Counted from the stretch's first letter, positions 40,853 through 50,065 are shown. The stretch: DNA of 64,000 nt from Planosporangium mesophilum (GCF_016863255.1 NZ_BOON01000005.1:1-64000), one strand, 5' to 3'. Notes: a model not told the origin generated them from the sequence alone. Translations and numbers: made by a program.

Positions 40853-41923
40853 ATGAGCCTGCTGTTCGAGCCGCTCCCCCTGCGTGCGGTCACCCTGCCC
40901 AACCGCGTCGGTATGTCCCCGATGTGCCAGTACAGCTGCACCGCCCGCGACGGGCTGCCCACGTCCTGGCACGCCACCCACCTCGGGTCCCGTGCCGTCG
41001 GGGGCGCCGGGCTGATCATCACCGAGGCCACCGCCGTCAACCCCGAGGGGCGTATCTCCCCTGAGGACACCGGCATCTGGTCCGGGCGGCACGTCGACGC
41101 GTGGCGGCCGATCGCGGAGTTCATCAGCGCGCAGGGTTCGGTGCCCGCCATGCAGCTCGCGCACGCCGGGTTCAAGGCGTCGACCTATTCGCCGTTTGCG
41201 ATCGGTCGCGACGGCGTACCCGACTCCGACGGCGGCTGGGAGCCGGTCGCGCCCACGACCACACCGTTCTCCCTCACGTACCGCACGCCGCGTGCGCTGG
41301 ACACCGCCGGCATCGCCGAGGTGGTCGAGGCGTTCCGGGCCGGCGCCGTCCGCGCCCTCGAGGCCGGGTTCCAGGCCGTCGAGGTGCACGCCGCGCACGG
41401 CTACCTGCTGCACGAGTTCCTGTCACCGCTGAGCAACGACCGGACCGACGAGTACGGGGGAAGCCTCGCCAACCGGATGCGCCTGACCGTCGAGGTGACC
41501 CGCGCGGTCCGCGCCGCCGTCGGCGAGGACGTGCCGGTGCTCGCGCGGATCTCGGCCACCGACTGGGTCGACGGGGGATGGACCGTCGAGGACAGCGTGG
41601 TGCTGGCCGGTGAACTGAAGGCGGCCGGCGCCGACCTGATCGACTGCTCCACCGGCGGCGTGGTGCCTCACGCCACCATCCCGGTCGGACCGGGCTACCA
41701 GGTGCCCCTCGCGTCGCGGGTACGCGCCGGCGCGGACATCCCCACCGCCGCCGTCGGCATGATCACCGAGCCGGAGCAGGCGGAGGAGATCCTCACCGAC
41801 GGGCACACCGACATGGTGCTGCTCGCCCGCGAACTGCTGCGCGACCCGTACTGGCCACGCCGGGCGGCGATGAAGCTGGGCGCCGAGCCGGGGTGGCCGG
41901 CGCAGTACCGCCGGGCGTTCTGA
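40853..41923 (+). CDS. OYE-family NADH:flavin oxidoreductase (YqjM-like)
   Basis: This is a 356-aa TIM-barrel flavoenzyme. Seen: the N-terminal LPNRVGMSPMCQYSC with the Cys of the YqjM-type (thermophilic-like) OYEs, QLAHAGFKAS, EVHAAHGYLLHEFLSPLSNDRTDEYGGSLANRMRL, and AVGMITEPEQAEEIL. It reduces activated C=C bonds using FMN and NAD(P)H; the natural substrate is unknown. It is divergent from the cysteine dioxygenase operon across a shared regulatory region. Confidence 0.92.
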   Translation: MSLLFEPLPLRAVTLPNRVGMSPMCQYSCTARDGLPTSWHATHLGSRAVGGAGLIITEATAVNPEGRISPEDTGIWSGRHVDAWRPIAEFISAQGSVPAMQLAHAGFKASTYSPFAIGRDGVPDSDGGWEPVAPTTTPFSLTYRTPRALDTAGIAEVVEAFRAGAVRALEAGFQAVEVHAAHGYLLHEFLSPLSNDRTDEYGGSLANRMRLTVEVTRAVRAAVGEDVPVLARISATDWVDGGWTVEDSVVLAGELKAAGADLIDCSTGGVVPHATIPVGPGYQVPLASRVRAGADIPTAAVGMITEPEQAEEILTDGHTDMVLLARELLRDPYWPRRAAMKLGAEPGWPAQYRRAF

Positions 41924-41951
41924 GCGCAGCGCCGCCCACTACGGTGACGGC

Positions 41952-42041
41952 ATGCTGTTCAAGGCGCTGTGCATCCTGTCGGTGATCTTCGTGGGCATCG
42001 GCATGGTCGGCATCGTGATCCGCCGCCGGCGCGGCTTGTAG
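41952..42041 (+). CDS. 29-aa single-TM small protein
   Basis: Short frame beginning MLFKALCILSVIF, almost entirely one hydrophobic helix, followed by RRRRGL at the C-terminus. A positively charged end after one TM is typical of small membrane peptides. It is 28 bp downstream of the OYE gene and is followed by a small hairpin (42056-42072). The ribosome binding site (GGTGAC) is weak. No known homologue. Confidence 0.45.
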   Translation: MLFKALCILSVIFVGIGMVGIVIRRRRGL

Positions 42042-42076
42042 ACCGCGCCGGCGGCCCCGCCACCACGGCGGGAGCC

Positions 42077-42772
42077 CTAGGAGGTCACGGCCGTCGCGAT
42101 CGTCGCCACGCCGGCCCCGACCAGGGCGTACGCCCAGACCCGGTCCAGGTTGACCCAGGCGGTACGCAGGATCCGCAGCCCCACGACCTCGTACACGACG
42201 AGCGCCACCGCACCGGCGACGGCCACCATCGCGACGGTGTGGACGGTCGTGGCGCCCAGGCCGGTCCACAGTGAGGCGCCCGCCGCCGCGGCCCCGTGGT
42301 GATGACCGCCGGCCGGCGTCGGGCCCGCGACGAGCACCGGCAGCAGCATCAGCCCCGCACCGTGTACCGAGGACATCAGGAACGACCAGGAGACGAGCTG
42401 TGCCGCCGACAGCCGCATCCCGGCCCACCGGAAATGGCGCTGCGACAACGCCCGCCACAGCCCGAACCCGACCAGGACGGCACCGCCGCCGATCGCGACC
42501 AGCCGGGTGGCGAGCACCGACTGGAACACACCCACCAGGCCGGCCACGACCAGTACCGAGGCCGCGTGCCCGGCCGCGATCGGCGGCAGCGCCCGCAGCA
42601 GCGCGGCGACGGCTCTGGGTCGCGGCGCGGCGCCAGACGTCGCCGAGCCAGAGTCGTCGCTAAGGCTGCGCTCCTGGAGGCCGATCGCAACCGCGAACAG
42701 CCAGCCCATACCGGGGTTGAGCCCGTGGAACGCGCCCAGCCCGGCCAGGGCCAGCCACTGCCAGCCGGTCAC
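42077..42772 (-). CDS. polytopic membrane protein, NicO/UreH-like
   Basis: This is a 231-aa membrane protein with about six TM helices. Seen: the opening GLGAFHGLNPGMGWLFAVAIGLQ, similar to the HxxxP-type segments of NicO/UreH/HupE metal permeases, HSAxH-like FLMSSVHGAGLMLLPVLV, and a His-rich loop GGHHHGA. Metal transport (Ni, Co or Cu) is possible by family resemblance. It overlaps the end of the methanethiol oxidase gene (ATGA), so both are made together; copper delivery to the oxidase is an attractive inference. Confidence 0.72.
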   Translation of the reverse strand: MTGWQWLALAGLGAFHGLNPGMGWLFAVAIGLQERSLSDDSGSATSGAAPRPRAVAALLRALPPIAAGHAASVLVVAGLVGVFQSVLATRLVAIGGGAVLVGFGLWRALSQRHFRWAGMRLSAAQLVSWSFLMSSVHGAGLMLLPVLVAGPTPAGGHHHGAAAAGASLWTGLGATTVHTVAMVAVAGAVALVVYEVVGLRILRTAWVNLDRVWAYALVGAGVATIATAVTS

Positions 42773-44175
42773 GGGTAGCAGTACGAGTCGGAGGAGGCGT
42801 CGCCACCCTGGAGCCGTACCTGGTGCACGCGCCGCCCCCGGAAGTCGTCACCGTTCGGGAAGAAGCGCTCGTCCAGCGCGATGCCGCCGGCCGGGTCGGC
42901 GTCCAACTTCACCGCCCAGGCGCCCACCCCTTCCGGGTAGAACTGGTCGTCCCAGGATCCGTAGAGGGAGTTGGTGACGTAGACCCGCCGGCCGTCCCGG
43001 CTGATCTCGACCATCTGCGGGCCGCCGCGCAGGGGCTGGTCCGGCGCGGCCGGGTGCGGCGTCCGGCCGACGATGCCGCCGATGCGCACCGAGCCGGTCT
43101 TGACCGGTTTGAACGGGTCGCTCACGTCGTACTGGAGCAGCTCGCCGGTCCCCCACGCCGACACGTAGAGGGTCTTGTCGTCGACCGTCAGGTCGATGTC
43201 GGTCACGAGCGGCGGGACCGCACCGAACGGCTGCAGGATCGGTGGCAGCAGGGCCGGGTCGGCGGGCTCGGCCGGGATGTCGATGACCTTGGTGACCTGC
43301 CACTCCTTGCCTTTGTCGCGATGCCACAGCCAGATCGACGCGGACAGGTCCTCGACGCTGACCACCACGCCGACGAACCCGTAGTCCTTCGTGGGATCGT
43401 GCGCCGGCCGCAACTCCAGCGGCATCTGGTACTGGTCGCCGAGGTCGACCCGCTGCAGGTGCCGGCGCTTGCGCAGATCCCAGAAGTGCAGGGCGTGCCC
43501 GTACTTACGGCCCAGCAGCAACTCCCCGACGAGCCCGTCCTCGATCATCGACGGCGTGCCCCACTCGCTCGTGACGAGCGTGTCGTGGCCGAGGTGCCAC
43601 CAGGCGTCGTACGCGAGGTACTGCGGCCCGCGGTCGATCTCCCACTGGCCGCGCACCTCGAACGAGGTGTGGTCGAGCAGCGCGATCCCGCCCGGCCCGT
43701 CGTCGCCGTTCGCGCCGCCGAGCGCCGACACGTAGATGCCCTCCGGTCCACAGTGCACCGTGTGCGGCCGGGAGTAGCCGGCGTGCTTGGCCAGCTCCTC
43801 GGCCTCCAGCACCTTCACGATCTCGGGCTGGCGCGGGTCGGCCTTGGTGTCGAGGACGTAGATGCGCGACGAGCGCAAGCCGGGGACGACCAGGTACCGC
43901 CGCTCGACGTGCGGGTGCGGCGCGTACGGGCACAGCGCGCTGCTGCACGCGTTCCACCCGAAGTGGTGCAGCTCGTCGCCGGTGTAGGGCAGGTCGGTCC
44001 AGCCGACGACCTGGCCGTACCGGTCGGAGTCGGGGTCGGTGTCGAGGACGGCGATCGCGTCGGGCTTCTCGGCGGACCGGTCGAAGGCGGCCAGGTACGC
44101 GAGCTTCTCCGGCGGCGCCTCGACCGCCTGGCGGGGTGACGGATAGAAACTGGGGTCGGGCTTCCACAGCGCCAT
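42769..44175 (-). CDS. selenium-binding protein 56 family, methanethiol oxidase
   Basis: This is a 468-aa beta-propeller enzyme of the SELENBP1/SBP56 family. In bacteria (MTO) it oxidises methanethiol to formaldehyde, H2S and H2O2 using copper. Seen: HHFGWNACSSALCPYAPHPHVERRYLVVPGLRSSRIYVLD near residue 70-110, HTVHCGPEGIYVSALG, YDAWWHLGHDTLVTSEWGTPSMIEDG, and MVEISRDGRRVYVTNSLYGSWDDQFYP. The conserved CSS and metal-site His residues are present. The ATG at 44175 has AAGGAGG; the longer reading has no site. Followed by an overlapping putative metal-transporter gene. Confidence 0.88.
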   Translation of the reverse strand: MALWKPDPSFYPSPRQAVEAPPEKLAYLAAFDRSAEKPDAIAVLDTDPDSDRYGQVVGWTDLPYTGDELHHFGWNACSSALCPYAPHPHVERRYLVVPGLRSSRIYVLDTKADPRQPEIVKVLEAEELAKHAGYSRPHTVHCGPEGIYVSALGGANGDDGPGGIALLDHTSFEVRGQWEIDRGPQYLAYDAWWHLGHDTLVTSEWGTPSMIEDGLVGELLLGRKYGHALHFWDLRKRRHLQRVDLGDQYQMPLELRPAHDPTKDYGFVGVVVSVEDLSASIWLWHRDKGKEWQVTKVIDIPAEPADPALLPPILQPFGAVPPLVTDIDLTVDDKTLYVSAWGTGELLQYDVSDPFKPVKTGSVRIGGIVGRTPHPAAPDQPLRGGPQMVEISRDGRRVYVTNSLYGSWDDQFYPEGVGAWAVKLDADPAGGIALDERFFPNGDDFRGRRVHQVRLQGGDASSDSYCYP

Positions 44176-44260
44176 GGGGCCTCCTTGGCCGAAGCTGGAG
44201 CCTGCTCGTGTCCATGGTTCCACCACTGACCCGATGGCCCCAGGGGGCATCGCAACAGTT

Positions 44261-44285
44261 ATAACCTATCAATCAAGTAGGTTAT
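44261..44285. promoter_or_regulatory. inverted repeat upstream of the methanethiol oxidase gene
   Basis: ATAACCTA-N9-TAGGTTAT, perfect 8-bp arms, 86 bp upstream of the methanethiol oxidase ATG in an AT-rich patch. Its core CCTATCAATCAAGTAGG resembles the element at 40805-40821. Confidence 0.45.
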
Positions 44286-44358
44286 TAATACAATGTGTCC
44301 CGCATCGCAAGATCACCAGGGGGGCCGACCCTCCACCCGGCACCCGAATCCTTAAGGA

Positions 44359-44685
44359 TCATGAAGAAGGTTGCTGAGGAAGCTCCCACACCAAACGGAT
44401 GCCTTCGTCCTCGCCCGAGTAGTCGTCGGGTACGTCGTGCAGCGGCCCGACGGTCGCCTGCCAGGCCACGTTGGCCGGGTGCTCGGCCAGGTACCGCCGC
44501 ATCGCCCGGTAGTCCTCCACCGTCACGAGGTGGAACAGATCCTGCCCGTCGCGCCAGATGCGCCACTCCCGCACGCCGGCGGAGCGCAGGGCGGCGTCGA
44601 GGTCGGCCGGGATCACCTGGTGGATCCGCTCGTACTCGGACTCGCAGCCCGGCTTGAGCCTGGTGTGCAGGGCGATCGTCCGCAT
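44359..44685 (-). CDS. L-rhamnose mutarotase family protein
   Basis: This is a 108-aa protein of the RhaM family (PF05336), which interconverts sugar anomers. Seen: ALHTRLKPGCESEYERIHQVIPADLDAALRSAGVREWRIWRDGQDLFHLVTVEDY, with the conserved His, Tyr and Trp residues. It is the last gene of the deoxysugar locus. In non-phosphorylative fucose clusters a RhaM-like protein serves as the mutarotase, so the sugar may be fucose or rhamnose. Confidence 0.88.
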   Translation of the reverse strand: MRTIALHTRLKPGCESEYERIHQVIPADLDAALRSAGVREWRIWRDGQDLFHLVTVEDYRAMRRYLAEHPANVAWQATVGPLHDVPDDYSGEDEGIRLVWELPQQPSS

Positions 44686-44689
44686 CCGG

Positions 44690-45544
44690 TCAGCCCTTCG
44701 GGATCCCGTAGAAGCGGCGGGCGGTCCCGCCCGTGATGGCCGTCCGCTCGTCCGGGCTGAGCTGCGCGATCAGCTTGTCGACGGTCTGCACCCAACGGCC
44801 GTACGAACCGGCGAGCAGGCACACCGGCCAGTCGGAGCCGAACATCAGCCGGTCCGGGCCGAACGCCTCCACGACGACGTCGACGTACGGCCGCAGTGAC
44901 TCGGGGCTCCACCGTTCCCAGTCCGCCTCGGTCACCAGCCCGGACAGCTTGCAGGTGATGTTCGCGTGGGTGGCGAGCCGCCGGATCTGGCTGGCCCAGG
45001 GCTCGAGGACGCCGTCGGCGATGTACGGCTTGGCGCAGTGGTCGAGGACGAACTCGACGTGGTCCAGCTCCTCCACGGCGCGCAGCGCGGCCGGCAACTG
45101 CGGCGGCCTGATCAGCAGCTCGTACCCGAGGCCGGCCTCGGCGACGGCGCGCAGCCCGCGCCGCACGTCGGTACGGCACAGCCAGTCCGGGTCGGGCTCG
45201 TCCTGTACCGGGTGCCGGATCGCGCGCAGGTAGGCGCCGCCGATCCGGGAGCGCAGGGCCGCCAGGTCGTCGGCCACCGACGGGGCGGTCAGCTCGACCC
45301 AGCCGGTCACCGCGGCGACCAGGTCGTGGTCGACGGCGGCCCGCAGCAGTTCCGGCGTCTCGCCGGGTACCGCGAGCGTCTGTACCAGGACGGTCGCGCT
45401 CACCCCGGCGGCGCCGGCTTCCGGGGCGAGGTCGTCGACCGTGAAGGTGCGCCGGATCGGGGCGTACGCCTCACCCTCCAGCCACGGCTGGTCGCGCACC
45501 GACAGATCCCAGATGTGGTGATGCGCGTCCACTCGCGACGTCAT
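44690..45544 (-). CDS. amidohydrolase-family sugar lactonase (L-fuconolactonase-like)
   Basis: This is a 284-aa TIM-barrel hydrolase. Seen: VDAHHHIWD metal motif at the N-terminus, GGAYLRAIRHPVQDEPDPDW, VEFVLDHCAKP and the catalytic MFGSDWPV. The family includes L-fucono-1,5-lactonase and L-rhamnono-lactonase. I start at ATG 45544: GGGGAGG lies nine bases upstream of it but would be directly against the other in-frame ATG at 45553. The neighbours point to L-fuconolactone opening as the reaction. Confidence 0.82.
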   Translation of the reverse strand: MTSRVDAHHHIWDLSVRDQPWLEGEAYAPIRRTFTVDDLAPEAGAAGVSATVLVQTLAVPGETPELLRAAVDHDLVAAVTGWVELTAPSVADDLAALRSRIGGAYLRAIRHPVQDEPDPDWLCRTDVRRGLRAVAEAGLGYELLIRPPQLPAALRAVEELDHVEFVLDHCAKPYIADGVLEPWASQIRRLATHANITCKLSGLVTEADWERWSPESLRPYVDVVVEAFGPDRLMFGSDWPVCLLAGSYGRWVQTVDKLIAQLSPDERTAITGGTARRFYGIPKG

Positions 45545-45559
45545 GGGCGACATCCTCCC

Positions 45560-46555
45560 CTAGTCCTGTGCCTTTCCGCTGACCAGCCGGGAGAGGACCA
45601 GGGCCAGGATGATAATCACGCCGTTGATCGCCTGGAACCACTCGGCCGGTACGCCCGCAAAGGTCAGAATATTCTGGATCAAACCCAGAACGATCAGACC
45701 ACAGAGCGCACCGAAGATTGTGCCCTTGCCGCCGTCGAGACTAACGCCGCCGATCACTGCCGCGGCGAACACTTGGAAGATCATCTGGTTGCCCTGGCTG
45801 GCCGTCACGGAGCCGTAGTGGCCGGAGTAGAGCAGCCCGGCGAGCGCGGCCAGCAGACCGGCGATGACGTACCCGACGATGAGCACCCGGTCGGTGCGGA
45901 TACCGGCCGCGCGGGCGGCGTCGACGTTGCCGCCGATCGCGTACAGCGCCCGGCCGTGTCGCAGGAAGCCCAGGGCCACGATCCCAGCGGCGAACAGCAC
46001 CGCGCAGATCCACACCGACACCGGTACCCGGCCCCAGACGGCGCTGCCCGCGTAGGTGAACGAGGCCGGCAGTTTGAAGATGCTCGCGCCCTTGGTGAAG
46101 GCGATCACCAGACCGTGGCCGGCGACCAGCATGCCGAGCGTGAGCACGAACGCGCTCAGCCGGAACTTCACGATGAGCAGGCCGTTGACGACGCCGACCA
46201 GCACGCCGACGAGCAGGCAGATCGGGATCGACCAGCCCGCCGACAGGTGCAGCCAGGCCGGTACCAGGACGCCGAGCGCGGGCCCCAGGCCGATCGTCGC
46301 CTCCAGCGACAGGTCGAACCGGCCGGCGATCAGGACCAGCGTCTCGGCCAGGACGAGCAGCCCCAGTTCGGTCTGCGACTGAAGGACGTTGAGCACATTG
46401 TCGGTGGTCGCGAACGCCCGGTCGACCAGGGCGCCGACCACGAACAGCACGGCGATCACCGGCAGCAGCGCGAAGTCCCGCAGCCGGGCCAGGCGCGGAC
46501 CCGACCGGGTGGGCGACACGACGGCGGTACCGGTTTCAGCGACCTGGCTCACCAC
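45560..46555 (-). CDS. sugar ABC transporter permease (RbsC-like)
   Basis: This is a 331-aa permease of the monosaccharide (CUT2) type. Seen: about nine TM helices, GLLVLAETLVLIAGRFDLSLEATIGLG near the N-terminus, YAIGGNVDAARAAGIRTDRVLIVGYVIAGLLAALAGL (EAA-type loop) and QVFAAAVIGGVSLDGGKGT. It overlaps the ATPase gene. Start GTG 46555 (46552 also possible) with GGAGGGAG upstream. Confidence 0.9.
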   Translation of the reverse strand: MVSQVAETGTAVVSPTRSGPRLARLRDFALLPVIAVLFVVGALVDRAFATTDNVLNVLQSQTELGLLVLAETLVLIAGRFDLSLEATIGLGPALGVLVPAWLHLSAGWSIPICLLVGVLVGVVNGLLIVKFRLSAFVLTLGMLVAGHGLVIAFTKGASIFKLPASFTYAGSAVWGRVPVSVWICAVLFAAGIVALGFLRHGRALYAIGGNVDAARAAGIRTDRVLIVGYVIAGLLAALAGLLYSGHYGSVTASQGNQMIFQVFAAAVIGGVSLDGGKGTIFGALCGLIVLGLIQNILTFAGVPAEWFQAINGVIIILALVLSRLVSGKAQD

Positions 46556-48041
46556 TGACTCCCTCCATCGCGGCCACCAGCCCGTGGTCGGGCCAGCCGC
46601 GGCGGTACTCGCCGGCCATCCGGCCGCGGAACATGACCGCCACCCGGTCGCAGCCGCGCAGATCGTCCAGTTCATCGGAGACGACCAGGACGGCCGCTCC
46701 GGCGGCCGCCGCCGCGTCGACGATGCCGAGCAGTGACTCCTTGGAGCGCACGTCGACGCCGGCGGTCGGGTTGAGCAGGACGAGGACGCGGGGCTCGCCG
46801 GACAGCGCCCGCGCCATCACGACCTTCTGTTGGTTCCCGCCGGACAGGCCGGACACCGGCTGCTGCGGGCCGTCGGTGGTGATGTCGAGGTCGCGGATGT
46901 ACCGCTCGGCGAGGGCGCGGCGCCGCCCCGGCCCGACCCAGCCGAAGCGGCCCAGCCGGTCCGCAATGGACAGTGTGGCGTTCTCTGCCACCGAGAGCGT
47001 CGGTACGAAGCCCGAAGCGTGGCGGTCGTGCGGTACGAAGCCGACGCCGGCGGCGATGGCCTCCGGCACGCTGCCGGCCTTCACGCTCCGGCCGGCGACC
47101 TCGACGGTGCCCTCCCGGGCGGTACGCAGGCCGACGATCGTCTCCCCCACCTCGAGCGCGCCGCTCGCGCCGCCGCCGGCCAGGCCGACCACCTCACCGG
47201 CGCGTACGGTCAGGTGGACCGCCTCGTACGTACCCGGCAGCCGCAGTCCCTGAAGTTTGAGCGCGACTGGCGCGTCCTCCCGCACGGCGGGCCGGCCGGC
47301 CGCCGTCCCGGTCAGGCCCTGCGCTTCCCCGGTCATCGCCTCCACCAGGCGCGGCCGGGGCAGCTCGCCGACCGGCGCGGTCACCACGCGCCGGCCGTCA
47401 CGCAGCACCGTGACCGCCTGGCAGACCTCGTAGATCTCGTCCAGGTGATGGGAGATGTACAGGAACGTCACGCCCTGCTCCCGCAGTCCGTGCAGCCGCC
47501 GGAACAGTCGCTGGATGGCGGCGCCGTCGAGTTGGGCGGTCGGCTCGTCGAGGATGATGAACCGGGCGCCGTGGCTCAACGCCCGCGCGATCTCGAGCAT
47601 CTGCCGCTGCTCGACGTTGAGGTCGCCGGCCGGCCGGGCCGGGTCGACCGCGAGGCCCCACTCGCCGAGGACGACCCGCGCGTCCGTACGCAGCCGGCGC
47701 CAGGAGATCAGGCCGCGGTCGGTCTGCCGGTTCAGGTACAGGTTCTCGGCCACCGACAGGGTCGGGATGATCGTCGACTTCTGGTACACGCACGCGACGA
47801 GCCGGCGCCACGCGGCCCGGTCGCCCAGCGGCGGCGCCGGCCCGCCGCCGAACCGGACCTCGCCGCCGTCCGGCGCCTGCAGTCCGGTGAGGACGGAGAC
47901 CAGGGTCGACTTGCCGGCGCCGTTGCGCCCCACCAGGGCGTGCGACTCGCCGGCCCGGACGGCCAGGGTGACATCGGTGAGCGCGGCCGTGTTGCCGTAC
48001 CGCTTGGTGACCGCGACGGCCGACGCCACCGGTTCGGTCAC
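46536..48041 (-). CDS. sugar ABC transporter ATP-binding protein (RbsA-like, tandem ATPase)
   Basis: This is a 501-aa protein with two ATPase domains. Domain 1 has Walker A LVGRNGAGKSTLVSVL, signature LNVEQRQMLEIARAL and Walker B FIILDEPTAQLD. Domain 2 has a degenerate Walker A GLAGGGASGALEV, signature LSGGNQQKVVMARAL and Walker B VLVLLNPTAGVD, in which Asp-Glu is replaced by Leu-Asn. Loss of the second catalytic site is typical of CUT2 ATPases. GTG start overlaps the binding-protein stop (GTGA). Confidence 0.92.
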   Translation of the reverse strand: MTEPVASAVAVTKRYGNTAALTDVTLAVRAGESHALVGRNGAGKSTLVSVLTGLQAPDGGEVRFGGGPAPPLGDRAAWRRLVACVYQKSTIIPTLSVAENLYLNRQTDRGLISWRRLRTDARVVLGEWGLAVDPARPAGDLNVEQRQMLEIARALSHGARFIILDEPTAQLDGAAIQRLFRRLHGLREQGVTFLYISHHLDEIYEVCQAVTVLRDGRRVVTAPVGELPRPRLVEAMTGEAQGLTGTAAGRPAVREDAPVALKLQGLRLPGTYEAVHLTVRAGEVVGLAGGGASGALEVGETIVGLRTAREGTVEVAGRSVKAGSVPEAIAAGVGFVPHDRHASGFVPTLSVAENATLSIADRLGRFGWVGPGRRRALAERYIRDLDITTDGPQQPVSGLSGGNQQKVVMARALSGEPRVLVLLNPTAGVDVRSKESLLGIVDAAAAAGAAVLVVSDELDDLRGCDRVAVMFRGRMAGEYRRGWPDHGLVAAMEGVSGEPGR

Positions 48042-49111
48042 TGGTTTCCCCACAGCGCGGCGTCGCCGGCCGCCACGCTGGAGTACTCGCCGAAGGTACC
48101 GGGGTTCTTCGTCACCAGCGGCGCCGCCAGCTGGTCCTCCAGGCCGTTCGGCAGCGCGATGATGGTGCTGTCGTGGTCGGTCCGGCCCGGCTGGAACGTC
48201 CTGCCCTCGACGGCCGCCTTGGCGTAGTACAGGCCCCACTGCGCGTAGGCGTCGGCGGGCTGCGACACCGTCGCGTCGATGTCGCCCGCCTTGATGGCGT
48301 CCAGCTCGGCCTTGATGCCGTCGTTGGAGACGATCGCGATGTGCTTCGGGTCGCCCGGCGGTACGAGCAGGTTCTTCTGCCGCAGCACCTGGAGCGTCGG
48401 GGCGAGGAAGGCGCCGCCGGCCTGCAGGTAGATGCCCTGGATGTTGTTACCGGTCTGGGCCAGGACGGTGGTCAGCCCGGCGGACGCCTTCGTGCCCTCC
48501 CAGTCGGTCGGGATCTCGAACAGCTTGATCTCCGGGTACTTCCTGGTCATGCAGTCTTTGAACGCCTCGGACCGGTCCCGGCCGTTGATCGAGGTGAGCG
48601 CGCCCTGGAACTCGACGACGTTGCCCCTGCCCTTGAGCGTGGTGCCGAGGAACTCGCACGCCTTGGTGCCGTAGGCACGGTTGTCGGCGCGGACCACCAT
48701 GTACACCTTGCCGGTGTCCGGCCGAGTGTCGACGCTGACGACCGGGATCTTCTTCTGCTCCAACTGGTTCAGGGTCGGCGCGATGGCGGCGGTGTCCTGC
48801 GGCGCCATCACGATCGCCCTGGCTCCCCGGCTGGTCAGGGTCTGGGTGTTGGACACCAGTTTCTGGATGTCGTTGGCCGAGTTGGTCGGCGGCAGCAGGT
48901 CCACCCCGACCTGCGCGGCCTTCCCCGGCACGTACCTGTTGTACGCGTTCCAGAAGTCGGTGTCGGCGCGCGGAAAGTCGACTCCGACCCTCGGCCCGCC
49001 GGCACCCGTACCGCCGTCGCCGCCGTCGCCGCCGTCGCCGCCGTTGCCGCCGCAGGCCGCCGCAAGAGCGGCAGAGAGAAGAAGTACGCCTATCCGGGTC
49101 GTCTGACGCAT
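48038..49111 (-). CDS. sugar ABC transporter substrate-binding lipoprotein
   Basis: This is a 357-aa lipoprotein of the ribose/fucose-type periplasmic binding fold. Seen: lipobox LAAAC (Cys20), a GGDGGDGGDGG linker encoded by 9-bp repeats (about 49009-49050), then GVDFPRADTDFWNAYNRYVPGKAAQVGVDLL, ARAIVMAPQDTAAIAPTLNQLEQKKIPVVSVDTRP and IVSNDGIKAELDAIKAGDIDATVSQP. It is first in the transport operon, divergent from the GntR gene. The promoter region holds a CCTATAGG box. Confidence 0.9.
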   Translation of the reverse strand: MRQTTRIGVLLLSAALAAACGGNGGDGGDGGDGGTGAGGPRVGVDFPRADTDFWNAYNRYVPGKAAQVGVDLLPPTNSANDIQKLVSNTQTLTSRGARAIVMAPQDTAAIAPTLNQLEQKKIPVVSVDTRPDTGKVYMVVRADNRAYGTKACEFLGTTLKGRGNVVEFQGALTSINGRDRSEAFKDCMTRKYPEIKLFEIPTDWEGTKASAGLTTVLAQTGNNIQGIYLQAGGAFLAPTLQVLRQKNLLVPPGDPKHIAIVSNDGIKAELDAIKAGDIDATVSQPADAYAQWGLYYAKAAVEGRTFQPGRTDHDSTIIALPNGLEDQLAAPLVTKNPGTFGEYSSVAAGDAALWGNQ

Positions 49112-49240
49112 GCCGAACCCGTCCTTCCCATCGCCGGGGTGAGCCTGCCGCCGACAGGCACCGGACCGGTGACCGGACGGCCGGGGCCGTCGCGCCGAGT
49201 CGTCCGCGCCGCCGATTTTCCAGAGCCGTAGTGACAGAAT

Positions 49241-49248
49241 CCTATAGG
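49241..49248. promoter_or_regulatory. GntR box CCTATAGG (copy 1)
   Basis: AATCCTATAGGCT lies in the divergent interval between the binding-protein gene and the GntR gene, 129 bp from the former start and 92 bp before the latter. Matches the pair at 50066-50090. Confidence 0.5.
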
Positions 49249-49340
49249 CTATTTGGACTGAGATTCTGGATGGCGCTTATGGGCGCGTCAAGACCGTGGC
49301 ACCATCACTCCCGCCGACCTGTCGGGTAACGGAGGAGCGC

Positions 49341-50063
49341 ATGCCGAGTCACCTGCTGCCACCGCGCACCGCCTCGCTCGCGGGGCCGGCCACCGGCGCC
49401 GGGCCGGCCGCCCCGTCACGGCAGCGGCAGGTCCTCGCCGACGACGTGTACGAGGCCGTCAAGGCGCTCGTCATGGACCACGTCATCGCTCCCGGCGCAC
49501 GGGTGAGCATCGACGGGCTGGTCCGGCAGTTGGGCGTGTCGCAGACGCCGATCCGGGAGGCGCTGGCCCGGCTGGAGTCCGACGGGCTCGTCGTCAAGGA
49601 GCCGCTGCGGGGCTACTCCGCCACCCCCCTGCTGACCCGCTCCGAAGTGGACGATCTGTTCCAGTTCCGGCTGCTCGTCGAGCCGTGGGCGGCGGGCCGC
49701 GCGGCCGAGCTGGCCAACCGCGACGACCACGTGCGGATCGCGGGAGAGGTCGCGTCGTGCCCGGAGCCGCCGCCCGGCGACGAGTACGAGGCGTACAAGG
49801 CCCTGGCCGCCCACGACAGTCGCTTCCACAGCCTGCTCGCAGGCGTGGCCGGCAACCGGCAGCTCCGGATCGCCCTCGAACGTACCCACTGCCACCTGCA
49901 CATCTTCCGGCTGTACTCGGCAGGCGGGGGCGGCAGCCAGACGCTCGCCGAGCACCGGCGGATCGCCGCCGCGGTCACCCGCGGCAGCGCCTCGGCGGCC
50001 GACCGGGCGATGCGCGACCACCTGGAGAGCGCCCGCGACCGGCTCCGGGCGTCGTTCGAGTAG
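49341..50063 (+). CDS. GntR-family (FadR subfamily) regulator of the deoxysugar locus
   Basis: This is a 240-aa regulator. Seen: winged HTH ([49 protein letters not shown]) and FCD ligand domain with the His/Asp metal positions, [17 protein letters not shown] and [25 protein letters not shown]. Boxes CCTATAGG lie upstream of it and immediately downstream, in front of the dehydratase gene, so it probably controls both sides. ATG 49341 has GGAGG five bases upstream. Confidence 0.9.
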   Translation: MPSHLLPPRTASLAGPATGAGPAAPSRQRQVLADDVYEAVKALVMDHVIAPGARVSIDGLVRQLGVSQTPIREALARLESDGLVVKEPLRGYSATPLLTRSEVDDLFQFRLLVEPWAAGRAAELANRDDHVRIAGEVASCPEPPPGDEYEAYKALAAHDSRFHSLLAGVAGNRQLRIALERTHCHLHIFRLYSAGGGGSQTLAEHRRIAAAVTRGSASAADRAMRDHLESARDRLRASFE

Positions 50064-50065
50064 TT

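Noticed and set aside
44348-44359. ATCCTTAAGGAT palindrome at the end of the mutarotase gene as a fourth GntR box
   Set aside because: It resembles CCTATAGG sites but differs in the two central bases and lies at the 3' end of the operon, overlapping a stop codon.
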